Shown: positions 28,853 to 37,956, counted from the stretch's first letter. The stretch is 64,000 nt of DNA from Rossellomorea marisflavi (GCF_009806575.1 NZ_CP047095.1:3662001-3726000); one strand, 5' to 3'. Notes: generated by a model not told the origin, from the sequence alone. Numbers and translations are program-made.

Positions 28853-29043
28853 TCATAAACGCTCCTTTATCTGTGTTTACGGTGAGGGCTTCATCCATTA
28901 TAAACGTCTTACATGAGATTCCCATGAGAAATGTGCTCTATCCTTATTCGAGACAGAGTCCTTGAATTCCTTCATGCGTATACCTACTAATCTTACCACT
29001 ATCATAGGGGGGTTACAACATATTGGGAAAATGGGACCCTTGT

Positions 29044-29078
29044 AAAAAGACCGCCACTTCTGAATGAAAGGGCGGTCT
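29044..29078 (-). terminator. Terminator of the SEC-C gene
   Basis: Arms AGACCGCC (29048-29055) and GGCGGTCT (29071-29078) are followed on minus by a T run, just after the stop. Confidence 0.82.
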
Positions 29079-29089
29079 CCTTTTATGTC

Positions 29090-30202
29090 TTAAGCCTTTT
29101 GTTCCTTCAGCATGCTGTACACAGTGTCCTGATAGCTCTCCCAGATCTGCTTGCTCCGTCTCGAGATGCTGTTGGCCGACACGTCGAAATGCTCGGCAAG
29201 CTCCTTCTGCACGTGACGGATGCTGATTTCGTCGATATTCTTCGCCATATCGACCATGGCACCTGAATAGATCTTCGGATTGCGGATCGTCGGACGCTCG
29301 GTGTAGAAGTACTTCTCAAGCACCGCAACAAGAAGGGCACTCTCCTTCTTGTTCTCCCCTTTTTCCTCCAGGTAATCCTGAAGGGCCTTAATGGCCTCTA
29401 TGTACTCAGGGGTCTTCCAGATCTCGACGCCTTCGATGGCTCCCGTCGTCTCCTCTTTCTCTTCTGCCGGGGCAGGCGTTTTCGCAGCCTTGCGTTTCTC
29501 GGCACCGTACAGGACGAAGCCGACGTCGGCAAGCTCAAGATACTGCCCGGCAAGATACTCTTGCAAGTCGTCAAACTCGCCTTGCTCGAAGCGGATCTTC
29601 ACCATCTCCGAAGCCCCTTTCTCGATGATCGGATAGATGAAGTACTGAGCGAACGGGATGTAGCTGTCGCCATTCGGCAGCAGAAGCCCAAGGAAGAAGC
29701 TGCCCTCTTCCATGTGTCCGAACGCTTCCTTCACCAACAGCTCTTCACCCGTAATGGCTTCCGTCACGCGAAGCGTCTCGTCATCGACCTTCTCCACGCT
29801 ACCCGCTGTGATCCGTACCTTCTTCCAAGACTCAAGACGTTCTGCCGTCTGTGGACGGGTCACCGTCTGCTTGTCCACGAACCGGTCGATGAGACGAAGA
29901 CCTCCCTCATCCTTCTGGGTCACCCCATACCAGCTCACAAACGCCATCTCATAAATATCGGGATCGGCCTTCATCAGCTCCATCTTGGAAAGATAATGAT
30001 GATATAGCTCCTCCATATGCGGTGATTGCGTCGTCGCAATGAAATCATACGCCTGTGCCTGAAGCACATCCAGCTCCTGCTTCACCAGCGCATCGATATC
30101 GATGGCATTTTCTTTTCCATGACATTTCTTATATTTTTTCCCGCTACCGCATGGGCAAGGTTCATTTCGTCCAACTGTATTCATTCCTGTTACCTCATTC
30201 AT
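29090..30202 (-). CDS. SEC-C motif protein of unknown function
   Basis: This 370-residue protein has an N-terminal SEC-C zinc motif [17 protein letters not shown], the same element that ends SecA, followed by a largely alpha-helical region. Its C-terminus ([31 protein letters not shown]) looks like a helix-turn-helix. GGAGG lies 8 bases before the ATG at 30202. It is monocistronic upstream of secA. SEC-C modules can contact ribosomes or SecB-like partners, so a chaperone or translation-linked role is possible but unproven. Confidence 0.78.
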
Positions 30203-30290
30203 TGTTGTTACCTCCAAAATAGTTCACGACCTTCACACAAACATTCATTATATAACAAGTAAGCCTTACTATAAACCGTTTTAACGCAAG

Positions 30291-30323
30291 AAAAAAGAAC
30301 CAGCCCCTGTTCCAGGCCGGTTC
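30291..30323 (-). terminator. Terminator of the DUF1028 gene
   Basis: Arms GAACCAGCC (30298-30306) and GGCCGGTTC (30315-30323) are followed on minus by six T. Confidence 0.85.
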
Positions 30324-30331
30324 CCGTCTCC

Positions 30332-31167
30332 TCAACGTCCCTGATTTTTCATGAAATCGAGGACATCGAGGTCGATATAGCTTTCATCCTGCTCCCGCAT
30401 CTCGAAGTTCTCTGTATGAAGATAATCCGTCAGGCTCTGCTGCAGCGACTTCTTAGGGTCCTTGTACCCTAAGCGCGTGAGTTCCCTGTCCAATTCATCA
30501 CGGAGCGTCCCTTCAATCAGGACGACCCTACCGGAATCGGACGGTTTGAAGTAGAGCTGGTGCATGCGGAAAATCCGTTGAAGCTCCTCGATTGGCGATG
30601 GATGGTCGTCCACGCGAAGATCGATGTAGCGATCATTGAATCCTCCGTAGCCACCCTCTTCTTTTACGACGAGAAGGGCAGCAGACTGCATCCCCCTCGA
30701 GTCCCCACCCGCATCCTGTCCGGCACTCAGGGCGGTGAGAAGCCTATCGGCAAGGGTGCCGGGTGCTGCTTCGAACGTATCGAGCATCGCTTGGACCGTT
30801 TGTTCATCCACGAGGATATTCCCCTGAACGGCCACATGCTTCCCTGTCATCCCCCAGCCCAGGCATAACAGCCTTCTCCTGTATACGTGGCCGGATTGCC
30901 ATGGGCGTCGATGATTCCTACCTGGCGCAGATGGCGTTCAGGATCGTCTTTCGTGATGATCTCCAAGGCTTCCTCTGCCGTCTTCCCTTCTTCGAGGAGA
31001 CGGAGCGCTTCGGGACCATATGCGGTATTGGCATAGGACTGGGTGGCGATGGCGCCGATGCCCGCTTTCGCAAACGGGACGACGGAGCCGACGGCCAGGA
31101 ATTTGGACTGGACGGCGATGCCCCATTCCTGGGTTTCGGGGTCGTGGGCGATGATGGAGTAGGTCAT
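30332..31167 (-). pseudogene. DUF1028 domain protein, frameshifted
   Basis: The N-terminal part (MTYSIIAHDPETQEWGIAVQ) has the DUF1028 fold start and runs to YAWAGG; the rest begins MTGKHVAVQGNILVDEQ in another frame. One extra G in the five-G run (CCCCC, 30851-30855) joins them as WAGGMTGKHVAVQGNIL, matching the continuous family and giving about 278 residues. The second frame's ATG overlaps the first stop and could be mistaken for coupled genes. The C-terminal part (about residues 205-275) may be a peptidoglycan-binding-like extension. Function is unknown; the family is Ntn-hydrolase-like. Confidence 0.84.
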
Positions 31168-31276
31168 GAGTGGGTTCCTCCTTTATGGTGGGTTGTGCAG
31201 ATCATGTCATTTAGGATTATGTGTACGTCATGCTACACCGTTTAGCGTGCTGGCCGGACGCCGTCTCGTAAACGGA

Positions 31277-31312
31277 AAGGGTCCTGCGGTCTGATGAGAC
31301 CGCAGGACCCTT
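31277..31312. terminator. Perfect 16-bp hairpin terminator after hpf
   Basis: Arms 31277-31292 and 31297-31312 are perfectly complementary around a GATG loop, 10 bases after the hpf stop. Confidence 0.88.
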
Positions 31313-31321
31313 GGCTATTCA

Positions 31322-31903
31322 TTAATGCGTTTCGATCAGGCCGTACTTGCCGTCTCTACGCTTGTATACGATATTGGTTGCATTCGTCTCCGCATCCGTG
31401 AAGATGAAGAACGTGTGCCCGAGCATATTCATCTGAAGGATCGCTTCCTCGCTGTCCATCGGCTTCAGATTGAAATTCTTCGTACGCACTACTTCCGTGT
31501 CATCCTCGAGCTCATCCACCTCAGGCTCTGCCACCCCGTTCGGTGCCACATTCCCAAGATCCTCCTGAGCCGCAAAGAACTCCTTCGGACTGCCCTTCTC
31601 ACGCATCTTGCGGTTCACCCGCGTCTTATGCTTACGGATCTGACGCTCAAGCTTATCGACTATTAAATCGATCGCCGCATACATATCCGTGTTCCGCTCT
31701 TCCGCGCGAAGCACCAGATTCGGCATCGGGATCGTCACTTCCGTCTTCGTATTTTTATCAGGATAGACTTTCAAGTTAACGTGCACATTTGCATCAGGAG
31801 TTTCATTGAAATAACGTTCCAACTTACTGATTTTCTTCTCCACGTGCTCTCGAATAGCTGGAGTTACCTCAATGTTCTCGCCACGAATGTTGTAATTCAA
31901 CAT
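31322..31903 (-). CDS. hpf: Long-form ribosome hibernation promoting factor
   Basis: This 193-residue protein has the N-terminal S30AE/YfiA domain (about 1-105; NYNIRGENIEVTPAIREHVE) and the C-terminal dimerisation domain (about 135-193; VRTKNFNLKPMDSEEAILQM, then NMLGHTFFIFTDAET), i.e. the long HPF that makes 100S ribosome dimers in stationary phase. B. subtilis YvyD is the equivalent at the same locus. A strong AAAGGAGG precedes the ATG. Overlapping SigH and SigB promoters are visible upstream. Confidence 0.95.
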   Translation of the reverse strand: MLNYNIRGENIEVTPAIREHVEKKISKLERYFNETPDANVHVNLKVYPDKNTKTEVTIPMPNLVLRAEERNTDMYAAIDLIVDKLERQIRKHKTRVNRKMREKGSPKEFFAAQEDLGNVAPNGVAEPEVDELEDDTEVVRTKNFNLKPMDSEEAILQMNMLGHTFFIFTDAETNATNIVYKRRDGKYGLIETH

Positions 31904-31941
31904 GTAAACTCCTCCTTTAAAAATAAAGCTATGTTGTATAT

Positions 31942-31974
31942 ATTCTGCATTCCCTTTCGTATTCCTGCTTAAAC
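31942..31974 (-). promoter_or_regulatory. Overlapping SigB and SigH promoters of hpf
   Basis: On minus GTTTAA-N14-GGGAAT (31969-31974, 31949-31954) matches SigB, and GCAGGAATA-N11-GCAGAAT (31960-31968, 31942-31948) matches SigH. The B. subtilis orthologue is known to use both sigma factors. The sites lie about 40-70 bases before the hpf start. Confidence 0.85.
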
Positions 31975-32102
31975 TTTCTTAATTATTTGTCAATATTGTG
32001 GAGGTGGTGTAGAAAATGGTAGATTGGTGGCGGGGATTTGGGGATTGGGGCGGGTTGTTGTGGAGTAGATTGGCGGGGTTTGTCGAGGATTGGTGGATTA
32101 TC

Positions 32103-32220
32103 GCCTTTTTGTGCCTGGCACCTTGTTGCCTTTTTGTGCCTGGCACCTTGTTGCCTTTTTGTGCCTGGCACCTTTTTGCCTTTTTGTGCCTGGCACCTTT
32201 TTGCCTTTTTGTGCCTGGCT
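32103..32220. repeat. REP array: five 25-bp units with palindromic core
   Basis: Units start at 32103, 32128, 32153, 32178 and 32203, exactly 25 bp apart. Each has the core GTGCCTGGCAC (a palindrome with a central T) after a T5 run; the fifth unit is truncated in the core. It lies immediately downstream of a RAYT transposase gene. Confidence 0.95.
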
Positions 32221-32246
32221 CACTCAAAATGTATCTAAATGCTTTA

Positions 32247-32804
32247 TTAGATATTCCATTCATTAATCTTCCGCCGGGTTTCTACAAATAATTGATATTT
32301 ATGATGAGGATCCTCACCCAGTAACGATAGAATCTTATCTGTGTGTATGATTGTTGACTTAGATGGAGCAAGGAAGGCTCCGTAACTACTCCACAGGTAA
32401 TCTTCCGGTAGTTTCGTATAGTTTGCTTTTACAGGGTTGAGGTGAATGTAGGCACTTGTGTCGAGGAGTTGCTTGTGGTTGCGGATTTGTTTTGAATAGA
32501 ATCTGCCTTGAAACAGGTGACCGACGTAGTCATAACGGTGGTTGAAGTAACGGGCATAGACGGAGTGAAGGTAATGGATTAAATCAGTGGGGGTATGGTT
32601 TATCGTGCCGAGGATAAGATGAAGGTGGTTAGGCATAAGACAGTAAGCGTGGAGATCTGAGGGGTAACGTTGAAGAGCCTTTTGTAGAAGTTCCATGTAA
32701 TGTTGATAGTCCTTTTTGTCTCTGAACAAGTTGCTTTTCCGATTTCCTCTTGCAGTAATATGATAGGTAGCACCGGGTATCCAAATTCTTTTCGGTCTTG
32801 GCAT
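32247..32804 (-). mobile_element. REP-associated tyrosine transposase (RAYT)
   Basis: This 185-residue TnpA_REP/IS200-like HUH transposase starts MPRPKRIWIPGATYHITARG and carries the HUH-type motif MPNHLHLIL and the catalytic Tyr region SVYARYFNHRYDYVGHLFQGRFYSK. RAYTs are single-copy relatives of IS200/IS605 transposases that act on REP palindromes. The palindromic array just downstream is the likely substrate. AAAGGAG precedes the ATG. The gene looks intact. Confidence 0.9.
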
Positions 32805-32874
32805 ATCATTCTCCTTTCAAACTAAGTTAGGTTTTGTATTCGACAACTTTCCACAAAACCCTCCAAATGAAACG

Positions 32875-32900
32875 AAAAAAACCTCCCAATCAAGAGAGGT
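32875..32900 (-). terminator. Terminator of the fliD-fliS-fliT operon
   Basis: Arms ACCTCCC (32881-32887) and GAGAGGT (32894-32900) are followed on minus by a T run, just after the fliT stop. Confidence 0.8.
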
Positions 32901-33242
32901 CTAATTCCGTTTATCGTAAAACATTCCATCCGTTTGCATGGATTCATATGGATTAGTATATTTCTGAACGGTCGTTTTGGTTTTACTGACGCCATTCATA
33001 TCCCGCTTTATATCAATCTTCAAACCTGCCAGCTTTTGATCAATCTGTTTGTTCCATAGTACGATTTCTCTTCCCATACGCTGTTCCTCTAAAGAGTACG
33101 GTGGAGTGATTGAGGGCAGAAGCTGCTCTCTTTTGTCCAGAAGGACTTCAATTGACTCGATTCTGGAGTCACGCTCCTCCTGCCCTTCAAATAGGTCTTT
33201 CAGCTGTTTCGTAAGCGCGTGGCACTGGAGGACAGAGCTCAT
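32901..33242 (-). CDS. fliT: Flagellar protein FliT (chaperone type)
   Basis: This 113-residue, mostly helical protein is the third gene after fliD and fliS, and its length matches B. subtilis FliT. FliT binds the cap protein FliD before export. Its ATG overlaps the fliS stop by one base (TAATG). Identification rests on position and length more than on sequence. Confidence 0.8.
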   Translation of the reverse strand: MSSVLQCHALTKQLKDLFEGQEERDSRIESIEVLLDKREQLLPSITPPYSLEEQRMGREIVLWNKQIDQKLAGLKIDIKRDMNGVSKTKTTVQKYTNPYESMQTDGMFYDKRN

Positions 33243-33646
33243 TATGCTTGTCCGCCTTGACCGGCGTATTGTTTTTGTCTATTCATTTGAATAGCTTGTT
33301 TCCATGTATTACGGAAATCGGTGACGAGTCCTTCGACTTCTTCCAGAATGGACAGGTCATTTTTTATGTTGGCTTCTGTCAGCCTACGGTTGATATATTC
33401 GTAGAGTGATAAGAGATTGGCAGAGATGTTGACATTTGTGTCCAAGGTGACCATGAGTTCATTGATGATGGCCTGGACCTTTTGAATGTTGGTGTTCTTT
33501 ACCTCGATGTTTTTATCGGTCATGGCTTGTTTGGCGATGTGAAGAAACTTCAGGCAGCCGTTATACAGCATGAGAGTGAGCTCTCCCGGTGCTGCCGTGT
33601 TGACTGAGTTGTTCTGGTAGGCTGCGTAAGGGTTGTTGATTGCCAT
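33242..33646 (-). CDS. fliS: Flagellin-specific chaperone FliS
   Basis: This 134-residue helical protein starts MAINNPYAAYQNNSVNTAAP and contains ELTLMLYNGCLKFL, typical FliS features. It holds flagellin unfolded for export and titrates FliW in Bacillus. It sits between fliD and fliT. Confidence 0.95.
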   Translation of the reverse strand: MAINNPYAAYQNNSVNTAAPGELTLMLYNGCLKFLHIAKQAMTDKNIEVKNTNIQKVQAIINELMVTLDTNVNISANLLSLYEYINRRLTEANIKNDLSILEEVEGLVTDFRNTWKQAIQMNRQKQYAGQGGQA

Positions 33647-33667
33647 GGTGACACTCCTTTATTTCAA

Positions 33668-35170
33668 TTATGAGAACTGTTGCATGAGATAAGCAGACTG
33701 GGAATTTGCTCGTTGTACCGCTTTCTCCATGGCGGTGAATTGGCTCCAATAGCGGCTTTCAACTTGCTTCATTCTATCTTCGAATCGAGAAATTTGAGAA
33801 TCCATGTTTTTAAGCAGCTTCCCTATGGAAAACGTATCGTTAACTGCTGACGTTTTCCCCGCTTTCTTTTCGACACTTTCCATGGTCGATTTTAAGGTAT
33901 CCCTCATTCGACGAGCAATGCCTTGTTCAACTGAAGTCGATCCATTCTTGGCAAATAGTTCATAGATAGCGTTAGGATCTTTAGAAATTGCCTCTTTAAG
34001 CTTGGATTCATTAATGATCAGTTTACCCCTATCAAGATAGTTACTAGATGTGGTAATCCCAATTTGAGAAAGCTGGTTAGTATCCTTCGTTCCACCAGAT
34101 ACGGATGTGTATAAATCAGTACGCATCTTGTTCAATCCAGATGAAAGCACTGAATCGTTGCGGAGTGTCCCGCTGCGTGCTTTTTCTTCCCACAATTTGA
34201 TTTCATCTTCTGACATGTCCTTCTTCTGTTCTGCAGTCAAAGGCTGGTAGTCACGGAATTTCTTCTCATTTACCTCTCCGTTGACCTTCTCGATAAGCTT
34301 ATTATACTCATCTACAAACTTAACGATAGACTCCATGATCTTGTCAACATCAGGAGCTGAGGAGAATGTTACATTCGTATTGGAGGCATTTTTAAGAGTG
34401 ATCTCTACCCCATTAATGACAAAGGTATTGGATGATCTCTCTGTCTGCATACCGTTATATGTGAATATAGCGTTCTCTCCTCTTGACCCTCTTCCAGCAT
34501 TTGCTGCCGCTATATTAGTAGAATCGATGCCCATTTGGCTAAAGAATTCCCCTTCAAGCTGAATTTCCGCCTCAGTGCCGCTGTTTCCACTGTTTTTACT
34601 CATGACAGACATTTGCTTTGTCTTCTCATCAAAAAACATCGTAACGCCTGTTTTTGAATTTATTTTTGAAAGAAGGCTCTCCATGGTATCTGCAGTTGGA
34701 TCAAAGGTCACTTCTGTAAATTTATCCGGCATTGTACCGTCTTTGTTAATCGTTTTTACTCTAATCGTTTGTTCTCCTGATAAGCCCAATGAATCACTAA
34801 GCTTCTTTTTTGGATCAAAACTTCCGTCCACGGCCCGGCCGAACATCGTGGCTGAAGTCGCCAGTTTTTCCACCTTGATGGTACCGTTAAAGTCAGAAGT
34901 GGATGCGAGGTTCTTAACAGAAATGTCGTTGGGATTTGAGACATTCACTGTTTTTTGAATATAAGTCGACTGCTTCATGACCCCATCAAAGATCAAATTG
35001 CTAAAATTGAGCATGAGACTATTCACATCACGGTAATCATCCCGCTGCCATTCAAGGTACTGCTTCTTCTGGTTCAGTTTATCTAAAGGAATACGCTCCG
35101 CCTTCATCAGGTCGCTGATGATCTGGTCTGTATCCATACCGCTGGCGAGTCCGCCTACTCTCATAGCCAT
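33668..35170 (-). CDS. fliD: Flagellar filament capping protein FliD
   Basis: This 500-residue protein has the FliD N-terminus (MAMRVGGLASGMDTDQIISDL) and the C-terminal coiled region (SQISRFEDRMKQVESRYWSQF, then FTAMEKAVQRANSQSAYLMQQ). It forms the filament cap that guides flagellin folding. It belongs to the flaG-fliD-fliS-fliT operon. Confidence 0.95.
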   Translation of the reverse strand: MAMRVGGLASGMDTDQIISDLMKAERIPLDKLNQKKQYLEWQRDDYRDVNSLMLNFSNLIFDGVMKQSTYIQKTVNVSNPNDISVKNLASTSDFNGTIKVEKLATSATMFGRAVDGSFDPKKKLSDSLGLSGEQTIRVKTINKDGTMPDKFTEVTFDPTADTMESLLSKINSKTGVTMFFDEKTKQMSVMSKNSGNSGTEAEIQLEGEFFSQMGIDSTNIAAANAGRGSRGENAIFTYNGMQTERSSNTFVINGVEITLKNASNTNVTFSSAPDVDKIMESIVKFVDEYNKLIEKVNGEVNEKKFRDYQPLTAEQKKDMSEDEIKLWEEKARSGTLRNDSVLSSGLNKMRTDLYTSVSGGTKDTNQLSQIGITTSSNYLDRGKLIINESKLKEAISKDPNAIYELFAKNGSTSVEQGIARRMRDTLKSTMESVEKKAGKTSAVNDTFSIGKLLKNMDSQISRFEDRMKQVESRYWSQFTAMEKAVQRANSQSAYLMQQFS

Positions 35171-35188
35171 GAGTCACACTTCCTTTTC

Positions 35189-35536
35189 TTATCCTTTTTT
35201 ATCCACTAGCAAGCCCATGAATTCAGCCATATCTGCATGCATATCCAAGAATTTTTTTGCAGGAATTTCCTTTACGACCTCTTGAGTGATATCGTCTACG
35301 ATTGTCACATAATACTCGTTAAGTCGATCATGGTATTTAAATTTGAGATGTGTATTCGCAGATGAAACAACTTCATTCATTCCGCTCACAGCATTTTGCA
35401 GGGACTTTTTTAAGACAGGTTTCTCTAATGGTGTGGATTCTTGCTGCTTCTCTTCTACCCTTGCATTCTGTATTAACTGGTTCATGAAATTGTTCACTTT
35501 CTGCTGTGTATGTACGCCTATTGCTCCACCTGTCAT
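35189..35536 (-). CDS. flaG: Flagellar protein FlaG
   Basis: This 115-residue protein has the FlaG domain at its C-terminus (LKFKYHDRLNEYYVTIVDDI, then TQEVVKEIPAKKFLDMHADM). B. subtilis YvyC is the equivalent; FlaG influences filament length. It starts the fliD operon behind a SigD promoter. Confidence 0.9.
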   Translation of the reverse strand: MTGGAIGVHTQQKVNNFMNQLIQNARVEEKQQESTPLEKPVLKKSLQNAVSGMNEVVSSANTHLKFKYHDRLNEYYVTIVDDITQEVVKEIPAKKFLDMHADMAEFMGLLVDKKG

Positions 35537-35569
35537 GATTAAAAAATCCTCCTGATCTTTATAGGAATT

Positions 35570-35597
35570 ATATCGGATTAAATATTGTAATAGTTTA
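35570..35597 (-). promoter_or_regulatory. SigD promoter of flaG-fliD-fliS-fliT
   Basis: On minus TAAA (35594-35597) and TCCGATAT (35570-35577) are 16 bases apart; consensus is TAAA-N15-GCCGATAT. The site is about 33 bases upstream of flaG. Confidence 0.8.
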
Positions 35598-35695
35598 GGT
35601 TAAACTTAGATAGGTATTCTCGCAGTAAAAAATAAAATTCTTACTAATCGCTACCACACAGGGATATACGACAATAAGAATTTAATAAAAAATAT

Positions 35696-36916
35696 TTAGT
35701 TTTTAACTAATAATGAATAAGAACCCAAATTATTAAGTTTATTTTCTTTCAAGAAATTATAGACCTTGTTTAAATATGCTTTGTTATGACCTATATTTCT
35801 AGCAAACGATTGAATAAAAGAAACAATATCTTGATCACTGAAAGAATCTTCCAAACTACTTTTAATACCGATCAAATGTAACTTTATTAAAGAATAATGC
35901 AAAATCAAATAACTATATTCCTTTAAATAATCCCCCTCTGTGTTCAATGGAAACATCGTTTGAAATACGTAGTTTACTACATAATTTTCAAAAATATATT
36001 CATAATTCTCTTCTTCTTTTCTAAAATGTTCCAAGCTAATGTTATAATTTTTAAAATTTTCTTCACCAGAGTTTTCATTAGAATATTTTATACCGTTTAA
36101 AAATTTAGAGTAATACTCCTTAAACCTCGGATGATGAATTCCTTCAATGCTTCTTGATTCCGTAATAAGTTTTAATACTTTAAATTGCATCTCTAAGTTA
36201 ACTGGAACGTTTTTAAATAAATCTGACACATTTCCTGCTACCAGATTATTCTTAAAAGTCGATACTACACTATGTACTTGAACACTTTCATTTTTAGTTT
36301 CCTGTAGTTTTTGTACAAATAACCCTATGTATAAAAGTCGCTCCCACAGTTTAATACTTCGATTTTGAAGTACTTGTATAATAAAGTATCTGATATCCCA
36401 GTAATTCCTCTCAATACTATCTTCCTTATAAAGGTTAGTACTGAGTTCTCCATTTAAAAATGTAGTCTTCTTGTCTAGTTCGACAACTTTATAATCTATA
36501 CCCTCTTTGTTTAACAATGCTAATCGAGCTATTTCTGGACAGGATACCAAACCAGATTTTTCAATACTATCGTTCAATTTGTTTATTATTCTAGGGTAGA
36601 TTGCACAGGTATTACACAGATGATTTTCTCCATATTGTTGTTGAATGCCACATAGTTTTTCCTCTGTTAAAAAGCTACACTGACCCTGATCATTTAAATT
36701 CATTCTTGCAAAAAAGCTATCCTGAGAATTGGACAAGGTTTTATTTTTTGATACACCACTTTTAAATTTCTCTTTAAAATCCAAATCATTAATTTTACGA
36801 TATTTTTTGTATGATTTTTTATCGATGGATATTGTCCAATTTGCACAACACGTATCCTCACACTGGGGGCCAATACAAGCGAATTTCTCCATATAAATCG
36901 GTTGTAAAGTTTTCAT
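35696..36916 (-). CDS. fliB: Flagellin lysine-N-methylase FliB
   Basis: This 406-residue protein has the FliB Cys-rich N-terminus CIGPQCEDTCCANWTISID followed by further Cys in CSFLTEEKLCGIQQQ and HLCNTCAIYPR. The Cys set is thought to bind an iron-sulfur cluster, and the enzyme methylates flagellin lysines. Its A+T content is visibly higher than that of the flanking flaG and hag, which suggests acquisition. It lies directly downstream of hag, behind the hag terminator, with its own AAAAGGAG site. B. subtilis lacks a gene here. Confidence 0.88.
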   Translation of the reverse strand: MKTLQPIYMEKFACIGPQCEDTCCANWTISIDKKSYKKYRKINDLDFKEKFKSGVSKNKTLSNSQDSFFARMNLNDQGQCSFLTEEKLCGIQQQYGENHLCNTCAIYPRIINKLNDSIEKSGLVSCPEIARLALLNKEGIDYKVVELDKKTTFLNGELSTNLYKEDSIERNYWDIRYFIIQVLQNRSIKLWERLLYIGLFVQKLQETKNESVQVHSVVSTFKNNLVAGNVSDLFKNVPVNLEMQFKVLKLITESRSIEGIHHPRFKEYYSKFLNGIKYSNENSGEENFKNYNISLEHFRKEEENYEYIFENYVVNYVFQTMFPLNTEGDYLKEYSYLILHYSLIKLHLIGIKSSLEDSFSDQDIVSFIQSFARNIGHNKAYLNKVYNFLKENKLNNLGSYSLLVKN

Positions 36917-36933
36917 TGTACCGAACTCCTTTT

Positions 36934-36963
36934 AAAAAAAGAAAGAGCTTGATAAACAAGCTC
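36934..36963 (-). terminator. Terminator of hag
   Basis: Arms GAGCTTG (36945-36951) and CAAGCTC (36957-36963) are followed on minus by TTTCTTTTTTT. Confidence 0.9.
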
Positions 36964-36978
36964 CTTCTCTGAAATAGA

Positions 36979-37803
36979 TTAACGAAGTAATTGTAGAACA
37001 CCTTGAGGCTGTTGGTTCGCTTGTGCCAACATCGCTTGTGCTGCTTGAGATAGGATTGAGTTTTTGGTTTGGTCCATCATCTCTTTTGCCATATCTACGT
37101 CGCGAATACGAGATTCAGCAGCAGTTAAGTTTTCTGAAGAAGTATTCAAGTTATTAATTGTATGTTCCAAACGATTTTGTTTAGCCCCAAGTTGTGCACG
37201 CTCATCAGAAACTTTGGCAATTGCTTTATCAATTGTGTCTACTGCTGTAGTTGCATCTGTATGTCCACCTGAGATGTCTATAGCGTTTACTCCAAGTGCT
37301 GCTGATTGCATGTCTGCAAAAGAAACTTCTAATTTTTGGTCTTTATTAGCACCAATTTGGAATGTAAATTTACCAGCATCTCCACCAGTAACATCCAGCA
37401 AGTTTTGAGTATTGAATTGAGTAGTTGTAGCAATCCTATCAACTTCTTCTATCAGGTCTGCAACTTCTTTTTGTAATTGAGCTCTATCTTCATCTGTATT
37501 GGTATCATTACCTGCTTGAACAGCAAGCTCGCGCATGCGTTGAAGGATTGAGTGAGTTTCATTCAATGCACCTTCACCAGTTTGAATCATGGAGATAGCA
37601 TCTTGAGAGTTTTTAGATGCCATATCCAACCCTCGAATTTGTCCACGCATTTTTTCAGATATTGCTAGTCCTGCAGCATCGTCGCCTGCACGGTTAATAC
37701 GAAGACCAGAAGATAGTTTTTCCATAGATTTAGATTGTGCATTAGTAGCACTGTTCAACTGACGGTGCGTGTTCATTGCAGCTATATTGTGATTGATTCT
37801 CAT
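36979..37803 (-). CDS. hag: Flagellin
   Basis: This 274-residue flagellin has the conserved N-terminal MRINHNIAAMNTHRQLNSAT and SKSMEKLSSGLRINRAGDDA and the C-terminal SRIRDVDMAKEMM and SQAAQAMLAQANQQPQGVLQ. The variable domain is very short, as in B. subtilis Hag. It is transcribed from a SigD promoter; its leader has a CsrA-type hairpin. fliB follows, so Lys methylation of this flagellin is expected. Confidence 0.97.
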   Translation of the reverse strand: MRINHNIAAMNTHRQLNSATNAQSKSMEKLSSGLRINRAGDDAAGLAISEKMRGQIRGLDMASKNSQDAISMIQTGEGALNETHSILQRMRELAVQAGNDTNTDEDRAQLQKEVADLIEEVDRIATTTQFNTQNLLDVTGGDAGKFTFQIGANKDQKLEVSFADMQSAALGVNAIDISGGHTDATTAVDTIDKAIAKVSDERAQLGAKQNRLEHTINNLNTSSENLTAAESRIRDVDMAKEMMDQTKNSILSQAAQAMLAQANQQPQGVLQLLR

Positions 37804-37811
37804 TGTGTTAT

Positions 37812-37847
37812 TTCCTCCTTGAAAGTGAGTTCACGTCCTTGTGAACT
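37812..37847 (-). promoter_or_regulatory. CsrA-binding hairpin and SD site in the hag leader
   Basis: Perfect 7-bp arms AGTTCAC/GTGAACT (37828-37834, 37841-37847) present AAGGAC in the loop, giving ACAAGGACGT, close to the CsrA consensus RUACARGGAUGU. A second GGA lies in the SD AAGGAGGA (37812-37820). Paired sites of this kind let CsrA block hag translation. Confidence 0.8.
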
Positions 37848-37911
37848 ATATGATTTGGTTTGCCGGGGAGGTTGAGGTCGGCCGCCCTTTCCTCTTTGGC
37901 TTACATAAGTA

Positions 37912-37938
37912 GTATCGGTCGTTTTTCCTGGGTGTTTA
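37912..37938 (-). promoter_or_regulatory. SigD promoter of hag
   Basis: On minus TAAA (37935-37938) and ACCGATAC (37912-37919) are exactly 15 bases apart. The start would be about 100 bases before the hag ATG. Confidence 0.85.
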
Positions 37939-37956
37939 GTCGTTTTAAAAAACTTT

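Noticed and set aside
30332..31167. Two overlapping coupled genes (ATGA overlap) instead of one DUF1028 gene
   Set aside because: The second frame begins in the middle of the family domain, and one extra G in a five-G run rebuilds the continuous protein.
32103..32220. Short regular repeats that might be a CRISPR array
   Set aside because: Units are contiguous with a 25-bp period and no spacers; the core is a REP palindrome next to a RAYT gene.
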